A stretch of DNA of 64,000 nucleotides from Candidatus Ideonella esbjergensis (GTDB taxonomy: Bacteria; Pseudomonadota; Gammaproteobacteria; Burkholderiales; Burkholderiaceae_C). The notes beneath the pieces are model-generated. The model was not told the DNA's origin, made no database searches, and saw only the letters and a list, made by a program, of their open reading frames with translations. The stretch is taken from assembly GCA_016710065.1 (NCBI GenBank), contig JADJLP010000001.1, positions 868,001-932,000 on the forward strand, given 5' to 3'. Numbering within the stretch: position 1 is the stretch's first letter; each line of letters begins with the position of its first letter. Position numbers and translations under genes: made by a program. Of the stretch, positions 24,126-33,055 are shown in pieces.

Positions 24126-24827
24126 GGACACGATCTGCGCGGGCGCGCAGTGCATCAGCAGGTCGATCATCGACAGGTTGGGCACGAAGTCCGCCGTGCC
24201 TTGGGCATAGCCCAGCGGCAGGGCCTTGATGAAGCGCAGCGCCACGCCGGCCGAGGCAAAGGCCTCGGTGGCGTACAGCGCACGCCCGCCGGCCGGGTTC
24301 ACGTAGCAACGCGCCTGCAGGCGCTGGGCGATGTCGAGGATGCGGCCTTGGGCCTTCAGGCCCTGGCCCGGCCACGCTGACGAGAACGACCAGGTCTGTG
24401 CCAGGCCCAGGTAGGCAAACACCCGTTGCATGGCCAGCGCGTTCTTGCGCGCCACGTTCTCGTCCGGGTGCTGCGCCACGTTCTCCACCAGGGCGTAGGC
24501 GGCTTTGAAGTGCGGTGCCGCTCGGTAGGCCGCCTTCAGCAGGTTCAGCAGGCCTTGCCACTCGCCGGTGTACTCGTGCTCGGCGATCGTGCGGTTCTGG
24601 CTCACCTGGCGCACAGGCACGGTGAAGGCGTGGGCCTGGCCGTTCAGCAGCAGGCTGTTGCGGTGGATGTGGCCTTTCTTGATGAAGGCCACATCATCGA
24701 AGAACACGAAATGGTCCACCGCGCGGGCCAACTGAAAGCTGCCAACGTAGGGAAAGAAGTAAGGCTGCAGCACCGCGATGGCCGGGCCTTGGGGTCGGGG
24801 TGGGGTGACGGCAGCGTTCAGTGACAT
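24096..24827 (-). CDS. WbqC-family protein
   Basis: A 243-residue WbqC-like protein: IAVLQPYFFPYVGSFQLARA, VDHFVFFDDVAFIKKGHIHR, NRTIAEHEYTGEWQGLLNLL and a C-terminal DFVPNLSMIDLLMHC, all marks of the family. Members are found in O-antigen and flagellin glycan loci and are thought to be acyl-CoA-independent transferases, but their reaction is not settled. The ATG at 24827 is preferred to a TTG three codons upstream. It starts 9 bp after the methyltransferase stop. Its 3' end overlaps the sulfotransferase gene tail to tail. Confidence 0.85.
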   Translation of the reverse strand: MSLNAAVTPPRPQGPAIAVLQPYFFPYVGSFQLARAVDHFVFFDDVAFIKKGHIHRNSLLLNGQAHAFTVPVRQVSQNRTIAEHEYTGEWQGLLNLLKAAYRAAPHFKAAYALVENVAQHPDENVARKNALAMQRVFAYLGLAQTWSFSSAWPGQGLKAQGRILDIAQRLQARCYVNPAGGRALYATEAFASAGVALRFIKALPLGYAQGTADFVPNLSMIDLLMHCAPAQIVSLLGRCELEA

Positions 24828-24836
24828 GGCAGGCAA

Positions 24837-25571
24837 CTACAGGGCAGCGGTGGCCGCTGCCTCGGGCTTGCAGAAGGCGAAAAATGGCTCGTGCGGGTTG
24901 CAGCCATGCTCTTTGGCGCCCGTACCGGGCAGCACGCCTTCGTGGGGCAGCAAGTCGCCCTGCAGGCCGGCGCCATGGAAGTAGCTGGCGATGTTGCCGC
25001 CGAACAAACGCACGTGGTCCTCCTGGCCGAAATAGAGCTTGGCAAAGGCTGGTGGCGCCGGCACGTTGAGCTCCATGGTCTGGGTCAGGTGGGGTGCATA
25101 GGGCGTCTGGGCGATCAGCATGCCGCCGGGCTTGAGGCAGCGGGAAAATTCGGCCAGAACCTGGTTCGGGTTGCTCACGTGTTCCAGCAAGTGGTTGGCG
25201 ATGATCAGGTCGAACTCGGCATCGCCAAAGGGCAGGCTCTCGGCATTGAGCCGCTGGTAGTGCGGCTGAGTGGGGTGCAGGTCGCCACGCACATAGCGGG
25301 CGGGCTGGCAGCGCTCTATCAATGGTTCCAACGCGGCCTCGGGGGCCAGGTGCAGCACGCTGGCACCTTGCAACTGGGCGGGGATTTCTGCCGCGCTCAT
25401 GTACAGCCACAAGTGGCGGTCGCGGTCGTTGCTGTGGCAGTGCGGGCAGCCATAGAGCGAGAGGTCAGAGCCCACGGTGTCCATCAGCACCATGAAAGGG
25501 CTGCGCTCGGCCGCCTTGGGGTGAGGCAGCCAATGGTCGACCTGGCGCTCGCAGATGCAGCAAATGGGCAT
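24837..25571 (-). CDS. SAM-dependent methyltransferase with N-terminal Cys motifs
   Basis: A 244-residue protein. The N-terminal CCICERQVDHW and CPHCHSNDRDRHLW look like a small zinc-binding element. The methyltransferase fold follows: ASVLHLAPEAALEPLIE, then RYVRGDLHPTQPHYQRLN, then IIANHLLEHVSNPNQVLAEF and CLKPGGMLIAQTPY. The substrate is probably a sugar or sugar-lipid of the same cluster (inference). The start has a GGGAG ribosome-binding site. It lies between the large glycosyltransferase and the WbqC gene, in one leftward unit with 16-bp and 9-bp gaps. Confidence 0.85.
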   Translation of the reverse strand: MPICCICERQVDHWLPHPKAAERSPFMVLMDTVGSDLSLYGCPHCHSNDRDRHLWLYMSAAEIPAQLQGASVLHLAPEAALEPLIERCQPARYVRGDLHPTQPHYQRLNAESLPFGDAEFDLIIANHLLEHVSNPNQVLAEFSRCLKPGGMLIAQTPYAPHLTQTMELNVPAPPAFAKLYFGQEDHVRLFGGNIASYFHGAGLQGDLLPHEGVLPGTGAKEHGCNPHEPFFAFCKPEAAATAAL

Positions 25572-25587
25572 GGATGTCTCCCTGTGG

Positions 25588-27735
25588 TCAGTTGTGCACG
25601 AACAGCGTGCGTTCCACCTTCAGCAACCGGGCGTTGCCGGCGGCCTTGACCAGGTCCTCGAAGTAGGTGGCATCGCCGTCGTGGCCTTTGTCGCGAAAGC
25701 CCACCTGCTGGGCTAGCGCGGTGCGGGCGATGAAGCAACCCATGTCCAGCGAGCCGCGCTCGGGCCGCGTCTCGAAGGGCATGTACGAGGGCTGGGGCCG
25801 CAGGCCGGGGTTGTGGTGGCTGTGGACCATGTTGCACATCGCGATGTCGGCCTGCTTGGCCTTCATGTCGGGCAGCATCAGCTCCAGAAACTTCGGGGCG
25901 TAGTAGTTGTCGTCGTTGGTGATGAGGATGTACTCGGTCTCAGCCAGGCCTATGCCCATGTCGCGCAGCGAGTGGCCCCAATCGTTGTAGCGCTGCTCGG
26001 TGAACAGGTAGTCCACCTTGCTGGGGTACTCGGCCTTGTAGCGCGAGAGGATGCCATCCATCTTCGCGTCGTAGCCGTCGTGGATGATGAGCAGCTTGTA
26101 GCTCTGCAGTGTTTGCGCCAGGAACGAGTGGATCAGGATGGGGATGTTCTCGTAGCGCTTGTACGAGACGCAGACCACCGTCAGATCGGGGTCTGGCACT
26201 GCGGCGGCGGCCACCTGTGGCGTGGCGGTAGAGGCGGGGGCGTCGACGGGCAGATCGTCCGCCAGGCCGCCAAAGTCAGCGCAGCGAGCGCGGGCCAGCG
26301 TGCGTTCCTTGATGGTGACAGCCACCTTCTTCAGGCTCAGGTGCTCGTTGTGGGCGGCGGCGCTGTCGCTGGCCGAGAGTTGTTGGCGCTCGCGCACGTG
26401 CTCCAGCTTCTCAAAGCGGTGTTCCAGAGCGCCGTAGGTCCAGAAGGCAGCGGCGTGGCGCAGCCAGGCCGGGTCTGTCTCGGGCGTGGCACTGGCGGCG
26501 GCAGCTTCGGCGATGGGCGTGGTGATCTTCAGCACGCCGTCCTCATTCAGCAGCGCCAGGGCGTTGCGCAGCAGGGCTGGCACGGCGGTGGCGTTCACGC
26601 CCTCGGCGTTCAGGTGCACGAGCTGGGCGCCGCCGGGCTGCAGCAGCACCTGGCCGCCGTCGGGTGTGCGGCCAGTGGTGGGCAGGGGCAGCGGACGGGT
26701 CAGGTCCAGCCGCAGGTCCGCACCGGCGCGGCCATCGGCGGCAATGTTCAGCCAACCGGCGCGGTAGCCCTCGGGGAAGGGCGTGCAGATCTGCTGCGGT
26801 TGCCACACCAGGGCGCTGGTCTGTGGCTGCCGCACCTGGAACACGCCGGCCGCAAAGGCCAGCAGGTCGGCATAGAGCTGCAGTGGATCGGTGGCGCGGA
26901 AGGCCGCCAGCTTGCCCTCGGCCGCATCAAAGAACGGCGAGGTGTTGAACTGCTGGCCAAAGAAGGGTGCGATCTCGCCGTCTTCCAGCCAGAACACCGC
27001 CTCGTCAAAGCCCTGCGGCGCGCGCGTGCTGGCGGTGCGCTCGGAGATCACCGGCGTGCCCAGTGACAAGCAATGGAAGGCGCGGGCCTGCTCGAAGCGG
27101 CTGCTCTCGTAGTGGTGGCAGTTCAGCACCGCCTTGGCCAGCCGGATGTACTGGTCGCGTTCGGTCCCGTAGATGGCGTGGTCGAACAGGGTCACCTGCG
27201 CGCCAGCGGCCTCCACCTTGGCGATGTAGGCCTGGCGGCGCGGGTTCATGCTGCCGAAGAACAGCAGGTCGATGGGTCGCTCGGCCAGTAGCGGGGCCTG
27301 GCCGTCGTCCAGGTAGGGCGCGTAGAGAAAGGGCACCACCGGCACGTCGGCCACATTGGCGGCGTAGTGGGGCAGGTTCTCGGGCTCGTAGTCCACCACG
27401 GCGGAGCGGCGCAGCAGGTTCATGTAGTCGGGAGACACGCTCGCGCCGCCGGGGCCCAGTTGCTCCAGGTTCACCACCACGCAGCAATGGCGTTGTGCCC
27501 AATCGGCCGGCACCCCCAGGTGGGCACCGAAGATGAAGTTCACGGCGTCTTCGCGCAGCCGGTTCTTGGCGATGCTGACGCTGGCACCCATGCGCCGGAA
27601 CTGGTGGCGGAAGTAGCGCGCCTGGTCGAGAAATCCCATCGAATGCACATAGCCCGCAGGCTGCACGATGGCGATGTGAACCGGTGGCAGGGCCGGGGTG
27701 GCGGGGGCGGTGGACGATGGGGTTAGCGAGTGCAT
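25588..27735 (-). CDS. two-domain glycosyltransferase (GT-B-like plus C-terminal GT-A family 2-like)
   Basis: A 715-residue protein. Residues about 15-320 look like a CgeB/GT-B glycosyltransferase: VHIAIVQPAGYVHSMGFLDQ, ERPIDLLFFGSMNPRRQAYI, AKAVLNCHHYESSRFEQARA and CLSLGTPVISE. A middle part (about 340-500) has few clear marks. Residues about 530-715 form a family 2 GT-A domain: LTVVCVSYKRYENIPILIHS, LLIIHDGYDAKMDGI, and the metal-binding region EYILITNDDNYYAPKFLEL. The ATG at 27735 follows GAGG by 5 bp; a longer frame upstream lacks family features. It heads the leftward half of the cluster. Confidence 0.8.
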   Translation of the reverse strand: MHSLTPSSTAPATPALPPVHIAIVQPAGYVHSMGFLDQARYFRHQFRRMGASVSIAKNRLREDAVNFIFGAHLGVPADWAQRHCCVVVNLEQLGPGGASVSPDYMNLLRRSAVVDYEPENLPHYAANVADVPVVPFLYAPYLDDGQAPLLAERPIDLLFFGSMNPRRQAYIAKVEAAGAQVTLFDHAIYGTERDQYIRLAKAVLNCHHYESSRFEQARAFHCLSLGTPVISERTASTRAPQGFDEAVFWLEDGEIAPFFGQQFNTSPFFDAAEGKLAAFRATDPLQLYADLLAFAAGVFQVRQPQTSALVWQPQQICTPFPEGYRAGWLNIAADGRAGADLRLDLTRPLPLPTTGRTPDGGQVLLQPGGAQLVHLNAEGVNATAVPALLRNALALLNEDGVLKITTPIAEAAAASATPETDPAWLRHAAAFWTYGALEHRFEKLEHVRERQQLSASDSAAAHNEHLSLKKVAVTIKERTLARARCADFGGLADDLPVDAPASTATPQVAAAAVPDPDLTVVCVSYKRYENIPILIHSFLAQTLQSYKLLIIHDGYDAKMDGILSRYKAEYPSKVDYLFTEQRYNDWGHSLRDMGIGLAETEYILITNDDNYYAPKFLELMLPDMKAKQADIAMCNMVHSHHNPGLRPQPSYMPFETRPERGSLDMGCFIARTALAQQVGFRDKGHDGDATYFEDLVKAAGNARLLKVERTLFVHN

Positions 27736-27977
27736 AGGGCCTCGATGCGCGCCGCAAAGGGCGCGCGCCAGCGCGGCAGTGCCGCAGATGGCGTCATCGT
27801 GGCAGGGGGCGGGGCGGGGATAAGGTGACAAAGGCGGGGGGAATGCCGGCCTATTTGGGGCAGTGCCGGCCGGGCCCTGGCGGCGGCAGAATGTGTCCAG
27901 CGCCTGTCCGATGGCCAGACACACCGGGCTTCAGGCGCCCGACCGCCGCAACCCACGATCCGCGCCAGGCGTTGCCC

Positions 27978-29072
27978 ATGCCCACCATCCGAAGCCTGCT
28001 GCTTGTCCTTGCGCTTGTGGCGGTTTCGTCGCCAATGCGCGCGGCGTCACCACCTGACATCGCCGCCCTGGCGGCCACGCTGGACCGCCTGGTGCCCAGC
28101 CTGCTGGCCGAGCACCACGTGCCCGGTCTGGCCATCACCCTGGTGCGCAACCGGCAGATCGTTTGGGCCCAGGGCTACGGCGTGCGCACAGCGGGTGGCA
28201 GCGAGCCGGTGACGCCAGACACCGTGTTCGAGGCCGCCTCCATGAGCAAGCCCGTGCTGGCCATGCTGGCCCTGCAACTGGTGGACGCCAAGCGCCTGAA
28301 CCTCGACCAACCCATGGTGGCCTATGGCCCAGAGGTGCTGGTGCCCGACCAGCCCGGCAAGCGGCGCGTGACAGCGCGCATGCTGCTCTCGCACACCGCC
28401 GGCTACCCCAACTGGCGCCCGGGCGGCGAGGAGGGTGAAGGGCCGCTGCCGCTGCTGTTCCAGCCCGGCGAGCGCTTTGGCTATTCGGGCGAAGGCATCT
28501 TCTACCTCCAGCGGCGCATCGAGCACATCACCGGCCAGCCATTGACCCACCTGGCGCAGCGCAGCCTGTTCGAACCGTTGGGCCTGCTGCACAGCGATTT
28601 CGGCTGGACGCCGCAGATCGGCGAGCGCCAGGCCACAGGGCACGGCGAGGATGGGGCGGCGCTGCCGCCCTCGAAGTACCTGCTCCCCAACGCCGCCTAC
28701 ACGCTCTACACCACCGCCAACGACTATGCACGGCTGCTGATGGAGATGCTCAAGGCCGAGCGGGGCATGTCGCCCCTGCTGTCCAGGGTGGCGGCCCAGG
28801 AGATGCTGCGCCACCAGGTGGCGGTGCCGGCCCGCGAGCCCATCGAGCGGCCCGGCGCAGCCCAGGGCCAGGCCGTGCACTGGGGCCTGGGCTGGTCCCT
28901 CAACACCACGGCCCAGGGCGACATCGCCCACCACAGCGGCGCCAACCGCACCGGCTTCCGCTGCTACGCGCAGTTCTCACCCACACGCGGCAGCGGCCTG
29001 GTCATCCTCACCAACGGCCTGCAGGGCGACGAGGTCTGGAAGCGCATCGTGGCGGCGGTTGGGGATCTTTGA
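27978..29072 (+). CDS. secreted beta-lactamase-fold serine hydrolase (class C/DD-peptidase-like)
   Basis: A 364-residue protein with a signal peptide (MPTIRSLLLVLALVAVSSPM...RAAS). The family triad is visible: SxxK in EAASMSKPVLAML (Ser-Met-Ser-Lys), the Tyr motif in RFGYSGEGIFYLQRR, and the late H-x-G in IAHHSGANRTG. Such enzymes are esterases, D-aminopeptidases or lactamases; the sequence does not settle which. The start is the ATG followed at once by the signal peptide; a 51-codon upstream extension has none. It is divergent from the glycosyltransferase gene and convergent with truD. Confidence 0.85.
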   Translation: MPTIRSLLLVLALVAVSSPMRAASPPDIAALAATLDRLVPSLLAEHHVPGLAITLVRNRQIVWAQGYGVRTAGGSEPVTPDTVFEAASMSKPVLAMLALQLVDAKRLNLDQPMVAYGPEVLVPDQPGKRRVTARMLLSHTAGYPNWRPGGEEGEGPLPLLFQPGERFGYSGEGIFYLQRRIEHITGQPLTHLAQRSLFEPLGLLHSDFGWTPQIGERQATGHGEDGAALPPSKYLLPNAAYTLYTTANDYARLLMEMLKAERGMSPLLSRVAAQEMLRHQVAVPAREPIERPGAAQGQAVHWGLGWSLNTTAQGDIAHHSGANRTGFRCYAQFSPTRGSGLVILTNGLQGDEVWKRIVAAVGDL

Positions 29073-29123
29073 GGGCGGGCCGCCTGGGTGCCGTGGCTGT
29101 GGCGGGCCGAGGTGAGGCCACCT

Positions 29124-30146
29124 TCATTCGACAGCCGCAGGCTCGTCCTCGGTGTGCCGGTCGGGCTCCGTGGTGCGGAGAATTTCGTTCAGAAGAGAAG
29201 TGGCGTAGTTCCCGGCGGGCAAAGAGAAGGTGAGCACCAGTTGATCGGCTTGCGGCCATTCCCAAGCCATGTCCGCCGGGCTCGCCACCAGGGCGCGGCG
29301 CGCCTGGTCCAGACCGGCGTACTCCATGCCATTGCACAAGCTGGCGTGTCGTTCAGCCACGCCGTTTTCCAGGGCTTGTGCCTCACCCGTGGTGATCACG
29401 CGGCCACGTCCCCAGAGTGGTCCGGTGGGCCGGCCCGCCTCGTCCATCACGTCTCCGGGCAGGGTCTTGCCCCAGAGTCCTTGCTGAATGCGCAGCGCCA
29501 GCACTTCATTGAAAACGAAGGAGCGCACCGCCGACAGGTAGATGCCTTTCTTTTTCGGGTTGCGCACCCGGATTTCGCGCGCCAGCATGGCCCGCCCTTG
29601 CTCGACGTTGCCGCCCTCAAAGCCGAAACGCTGGGCGCCGAAGTAGTTGGGCACGCCATGTGACGCAACGGCCTTCAGATTGGCCTCGATGGCGTCGCGG
29701 TCGCCAGCAACCTCACGCAGCACGATGCGGAATCGGTTGCCTTGCAGATCACCGGGGCGCAGCTTTTTCACGTGGCGGCTCTGATGCAGTACCTTGAATT
29801 CCGGGTGCGCAAGCTGGGTCAGGTCGGGTGTCTCGCCTGTCTTGCCGCTCGGCAGATAGATGCTGAACCACTGACGGGTGATGGCGTAGCGGTCCTTGAG
29901 GCCGGCATAGCCCACGTCCCACTCGTTCACGCTGGCGGCCTCGGCCAGATGTTGGGCGACGAAGGCGGTGTTGGCGCCGTTCTTCTCGATGTCCAGCCAG
30001 ATGTGCTCGCCCTCACCGGAGGGCAGCTGCAGCGGCAGTTCGGTCACGATGAAATCCTCGTTGAGGCGTTTCAGGGTGGCGCTGGCGCCGCTGGCCTGAT
30101 AGGCCTTGGGCCACTGCGGCAAGGTCGTGTATTGAGCGTCGGTCAT
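29124..30146 (-). CDS. truD: tRNA pseudouridine(13) synthase TruD
   Basis: A 340-residue TruD. The catalytic Asp85 lies in VGYAGLKDRYAITRQWFSIY. The family's split structure is seen in VKKLRPGDLQGNRFRIVLRE, VPNYFGAQRFGFEGGNVEQG and the late LSAVRSFVFNEVLALRIQQG. It changes U13 of tRNA-Glu to pseudouridine. The family usually runs 340-350 residues, so the gene is full length. It stands alone, with 270 bp before the marR gene. Confidence 0.95.
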   Translation of the reverse strand: MTDAQYTTLPQWPKAYQASGASATLKRLNEDFIVTELPLQLPSGEGEHIWLDIEKNGANTAFVAQHLAEAASVNEWDVGYAGLKDRYAITRQWFSIYLPSGKTGETPDLTQLAHPEFKVLHQSRHVKKLRPGDLQGNRFRIVLREVAGDRDAIEANLKAVASHGVPNYFGAQRFGFEGGNVEQGRAMLAREIRVRNPKKKGIYLSAVRSFVFNEVLALRIQQGLWGKTLPGDVMDEAGRPTGPLWGRGRVITTGEAQALENGVAERHASLCNGMEYAGLDQARRALVASPADMAWEWPQADQLVLTFSLPAGNYATSLLNEILRTTEPDRHTEDEPAAVE

Positions 30147-30372
30147 GAGCGGTCTGACGGCACCAGCGATAGACAGGGACTTGATTCTCTCCCTACCCGC
30201 ATGCCTTGGAGCGCGTCAACAGATGCGACTTCAATGGGAACCGTCGCGCGCGACGACAGGCGGCTCCAGGGCGGCGACGTCAACTCATGGCCCCGGCCAC
30301 AAGCAGGCGACGCACCAGTGGCGTTCCCGCAGGAGGCCTGCAGCTCGTCTCATTTGGGTTGCGGAGAAAGTG

Positions 30373-30413
30373 GTTTCCGAGGAAACTACACTCCCAGAAG
30401 TTTCCAAGGAAAC
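30373..30413 (+). promoter_or_regulatory. twin MarR operators GTTTCC-NN-GGAAAC upstream of marR
   Basis: Two 14-bp palindromes: GTTTCCGAGGAAAC (30373-30386) and GTTTCCAAGGAAAC (30400-30413). They differ at one base in the spacer and start 27 nt apart. The second covers the ribosome-binding site (AAGGA) of marR, whose ATG is at 30417, so binding would block translation and transcription start. By position they are autoregulatory sites of the MarR protein (inference). Confidence 0.75.
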
Positions 30414-30416
30414 CTC

Positions 30417-30884
30417 ATGAAACCCAAGTCAAGCACGCCGCCTTCGCCCCTGGGAGCTCATCTGGGCTTCTGGCTGCGTTTTGTGTCCAACCATGTCTCC
30501 ACCCGCTTCCAGCAACAGTTGGAGGCCAAGGGCGTCACGCTCACCGAGTGGGTGGCGCTGCGCACGCTGTGGGCAGCGAGCGAGACCAGCCATGCCGAAC
30601 TGATCCAGGCCCTGGGCATGACCAAGGGCGCCGCATCCAAAGTGGTCTCCCGGCTTGAAGACAAGGGCCTGGCCGAGAGGCAGCTCGTCCAAGGCAGCGC
30701 ACGGGGCCAGACCCTGGCATTGACCAGATCGGGACGGGCACTGGTGCCCGTGCTCGCCGCGCTGGCCGACACCAACGATGAACACTTCTTCGGTCACCTC
30801 GGCGCCCAGGAGCGTCGGGTCTTGATGAGCGCCATGCAGGCCCTGGTGCAGCACCACGGGTTGAAAGACATCCCCATCGCCTGA
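30417..30884 (+). CDS. MarR-family transcriptional regulator
   Basis: A 155-residue winged-helix regulator. The MarR fold is shown by LGFWLRFVSNHVSTRFQQQL, VTLTEWVALRTLWAASETSH, the recognition helix region LIQALGMTKGAASKVVSRLE and the wing DKGLAERQLVQGSARGQTLA. The start is set by the ATG just after the second operator; a longer frame running back into the truD gene is not protein-like. It probably represses itself and perhaps the DUF1398 gene 35 bp downstream. No ligand can be inferred. Confidence 0.92.
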   Translation: MKPKSSTPPSPLGAHLGFWLRFVSNHVSTRFQQQLEAKGVTLTEWVALRTLWAASETSHAELIQALGMTKGAASKVVSRLEDKGLAERQLVQGSARGQTLALTRSGRALVPVLAALADTNDEHFFGHLGAQERRVLMSAMQALVQHHGLKDIPIA

Positions 30885-30919
30885 CCAATCAGGCTCCGCA
30901 CTTCCAGACAGGAACCCGC

Positions 30920-31315
30920 ATGAACGAGAGCACCCGCGCCGTCATTCAAGCCACCTTCGCGGCATCCAGCAAGGGTCAGATCCACTTTGGCGAAGTGATT
31001 GCTCAACTGAGCAGCGTCCAGGTCGAGTCGTACCACGTCGACTACCGATCTGGCCGCGCCACCTGCTACCTGCCCGACGGCGCCACCCTCGACCTAGCCT
31101 TTGAGCGGCCGCTGGAGGCCATTGCCGATGCCTTCGATGGCGATGCCGTACGCGCGGCCATCCTGGGCGCACAGCAGGGCCGTGTGATGTACCCCGAGTT
31201 CAAGCGGCTCTCACAGCGCGCGGGCTGCATCGGCTACACGGTCTGGATCGCGGGGCGGCATGTCACCTATCTCGGGCGCCGAGGCGAAACCCATGTCGAG
31301 CGCTTTCCGGGCTGA
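30920..31315 (+). CDS. DUF1398 (YbcV-like) family protein
   Basis: A 131-residue protein of the DUF1398 family, often labelled phage envelope protein. Marks: TFAASSKGQIHFGEVIAQLS, VESYHVDYRSGRATCYLPDG, then QQGRVMYPEFKRLSQRAGCI and GYTVWIAGRHVTYLGRRGE. The function is not known. It follows marR on the same strand with a short gap and may be under the same operators. Confidence 0.82.
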   Translation: MNESTRAVIQATFAASSKGQIHFGEVIAQLSSVQVESYHVDYRSGRATCYLPDGATLDLAFERPLEAIADAFDGDAVRAAILGAQQGRVMYPEFKRLSQRAGCIGYTVWIAGRHVTYLGRRGETHVERFPG

Positions 31316-31348
31316 CCCTTGACGCGTCTCCCCCGCGATGCTCGGCGC

Positions 31349-32599
31349 TCAAGTGCGCGCCCGCATGCGGCGCGTGCGAAAGCTGCCCCAACCACCGGTG
31401 ACAGCAGCCTTCAAGAATGCCGACAGCCCGCTCTCATGGGGGCGTGGCGATTGGCCCCTGGCAATGCGCTTGAGTTGGCGCTCGTACCACCACACCTCCA
31501 TGACCCCCATCCGGTCCACGGCCTTGAGGCCTGTCTTGATCGGGCGAACCTGCTGTGGGCTGTCACGCCCTTGCAGCAAGGCGGCGGGGGCGTCGGGGTC
31601 GATGGCCAGCAGCCGCGCCAGGCCCACCACATCCAGCGCGCCAGAACGCAGCGCGGCGTCCATGCCGGCCGCTGTGCGGAAGCCGCCGGTCACCATCAGC
31701 GGCACCTTCACCGCAGCACGCACCTTCTCGGCAAAGTCGAGGAAGTAGGCCTCGCGGGCCACGGTGGACGCCTTCTTGGGTTCTTGCATGTTGACGCCCA
31801 TGCCGGGTGCCTCGTAGGTGCCGCCCGAAATCTCGATCAGGTCGATGCCCGCATCGGCCAGCGCCCGGATGGTTTCCAGCGACTCTTCTTCGGTGAAGCC
31901 TCCGCGCTGGAAGTCGGTGGAATTGAGCTTGATCGCCACCGGGAAATCCGGCCCGACCTGGCGGCGGATCTCCGCGTAGACAGCCATCAGGAAGCGCCGC
32001 CGGTTCTCGGGTGTGCCACCCCATTCGTCGCTGCGCCGGTTGTGGTGCGCAGAGAGGAACTGGCTGACCAGATAGCCATGCGCTCCGTGGATCTGTACGC
32101 CACCGAACCCAGCCTTCTTGCAGATGGCCGCGCTGCGGCCGAAGCGCTCGATGATGTCCTGTATCTGCTGCTGAGTGGCTTCGCGCGGGGTTTCGAACAA
32201 TGCCGCCATGTCCTCCCGAAAAGGCACCGCCGAAGGTGCGAGGTTGACCACATTCAAGCCCTTGGCGGATTGTTTGCCCGGATGGTTGAGCTGCGCCCAG
32301 ATGGCCGCCCCTTGCCCGGTGGCCGCCTGCGCCCATTGCCGCAGGACCGGCAGGTCGCGCTCGTCCTCGATGGCCACATTGCCCGGCTCGCCCAGCGCGC
32401 GCCGGTCGATCATCACGTTGCCGGTCAGGATGAGTCCCAACCCCGACGAAGCCCAGCGCCGGTACAGCTGCACCAGCTCCGGCGTGGGGCGGTTGTCGTA
32501 AGTGGCCAACGTCTCGCTCATGGCCGCCTTGGCGAGGCGGTTGCGCAGCACAGTGCCGTTGGGCAGGGTCAGGGTTTGGTTCAGCAGGTGGTGTGTCAT
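31349..32599 (-). CDS. NADH:flavin oxidoreductase, old yellow enzyme type
   Basis: A 416-residue OYE-family FMN enzyme. Marks: LRNRLAKAAMSETLAT, GAAIWAQLNHPGKQS, the substrate-binding His and active Tyr in FGGVQIHGAHGYLVSQFLSA, WGGTPENRRRFLMAVYAEI and MVTGGFRTAAGMDAAL. Members reduce alkene bonds of electrophiles or other enones. The C-terminal 40 residues differ from classical OYE. The ATG giving MTHHLLNQTL is used. It is the last gene of the leftward detox cluster, 7 bp after the SCP2-like gene. Confidence 0.9.
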   Translation of the reverse strand: MTHHLLNQTLTLPNGTVLRNRLAKAAMSETLATYDNRPTPELVQLYRRWASSGLGLILTGNVMIDRRALGEPGNVAIEDERDLPVLRQWAQAATGQGAAIWAQLNHPGKQSAKGLNVVNLAPSAVPFREDMAALFETPREATQQQIQDIIERFGRSAAICKKAGFGGVQIHGAHGYLVSQFLSAHHNRRSDEWGGTPENRRRFLMAVYAEIRRQVGPDFPVAIKLNSTDFQRGGFTEEESLETIRALADAGIDLIEISGGTYEAPGMGVNMQEPKKASTVAREAYFLDFAEKVRAAVKVPLMVTGGFRTAAGMDAALRSGALDVVGLARLLAIDPDAPAALLQGRDSPQQVRPIKTGLKAVDRMGVMEVWWYERQLKRIARGQSPRPHESGLSAFLKAAVTGGWGSFRTRRMRART

Positions 32600-32606
32600 G
32601 GGGGCC

Positions 32607-33005
32607 TCAGAATGCGGTGCGGTCATAGGGGGAAATGGTCTTCGGGGGCTGGAGGAAGGCCGTCAGCCCCTGAAACCACATCACTTCCAGAAAGTCGCCG
32701 CTGATGCGCAGGTCCCCGCTGCCCAGGCCTTTCAGAAAAGCGGCCTGGCTGTCCTTGGCCGAGAGGATCGCAAAGCCTGTCGCGGCATCCTTGAAGTTCA
32801 GCGTGAACTGCGCGTCCGTCGCCAGGCCGGCCGAGGACCGGATGGCGCCATCGCGCAGGGTGTAGTGGCGACCGGCGCCAGAGGTGGTGCGGATCTGGAA
32901 CCGCAGCTGCTTGCCTGCGACGTAGCGCGCGCAGTCGGGGTTGTGGCGGATCTGTCGCTGCAGGAGCTGTGCGAACACCCACAGCAGGAACTTGAACTTG
33001 AGCAT
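32607..33005 (-). CDS. SCP2-like sterol-carrier domain protein
   Basis: A 132-residue protein with a likely short hydrophobic start (MLKFKFLLWVFAQLLQRQI) and a body like an SCP2 lipid-binding domain: LRDGAIRSSAGLATDAQFTL, FKDAATGFAILSAKDSQAAF and KGLGSGDLRISGDFLEVMWF. Such domains hold hydrophobic ligands. The first ATG that opens the domain is chosen; a longer frame exists upstream, overlapping the hydrolase gene. It lies in the middle of the detox cluster. Confidence 0.7.
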   Translation of the reverse strand: MLKFKFLLWVFAQLLQRQIRHNPDCARYVAGKQLRFQIRTTSGAGRHYTLRDGAIRSSAGLATDAQFTLNFKDAATGFAILSAKDSQAAFLKGLGSGDLRISGDFLEVMWFQGLTAFLQPPKTISPYDRTAF

Positions 33006-33055
33006 GGCGATGGCCCTGGATGGTGGGGTCGTGAATGGGAGGGGTGCCGCAGCGG

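Noticed and set aside
30359..30392. TTGCGG ... TACACT as a marR promoter
   Set aside because: The spacer is 22 bp, too long for a sigma-70 promoter.
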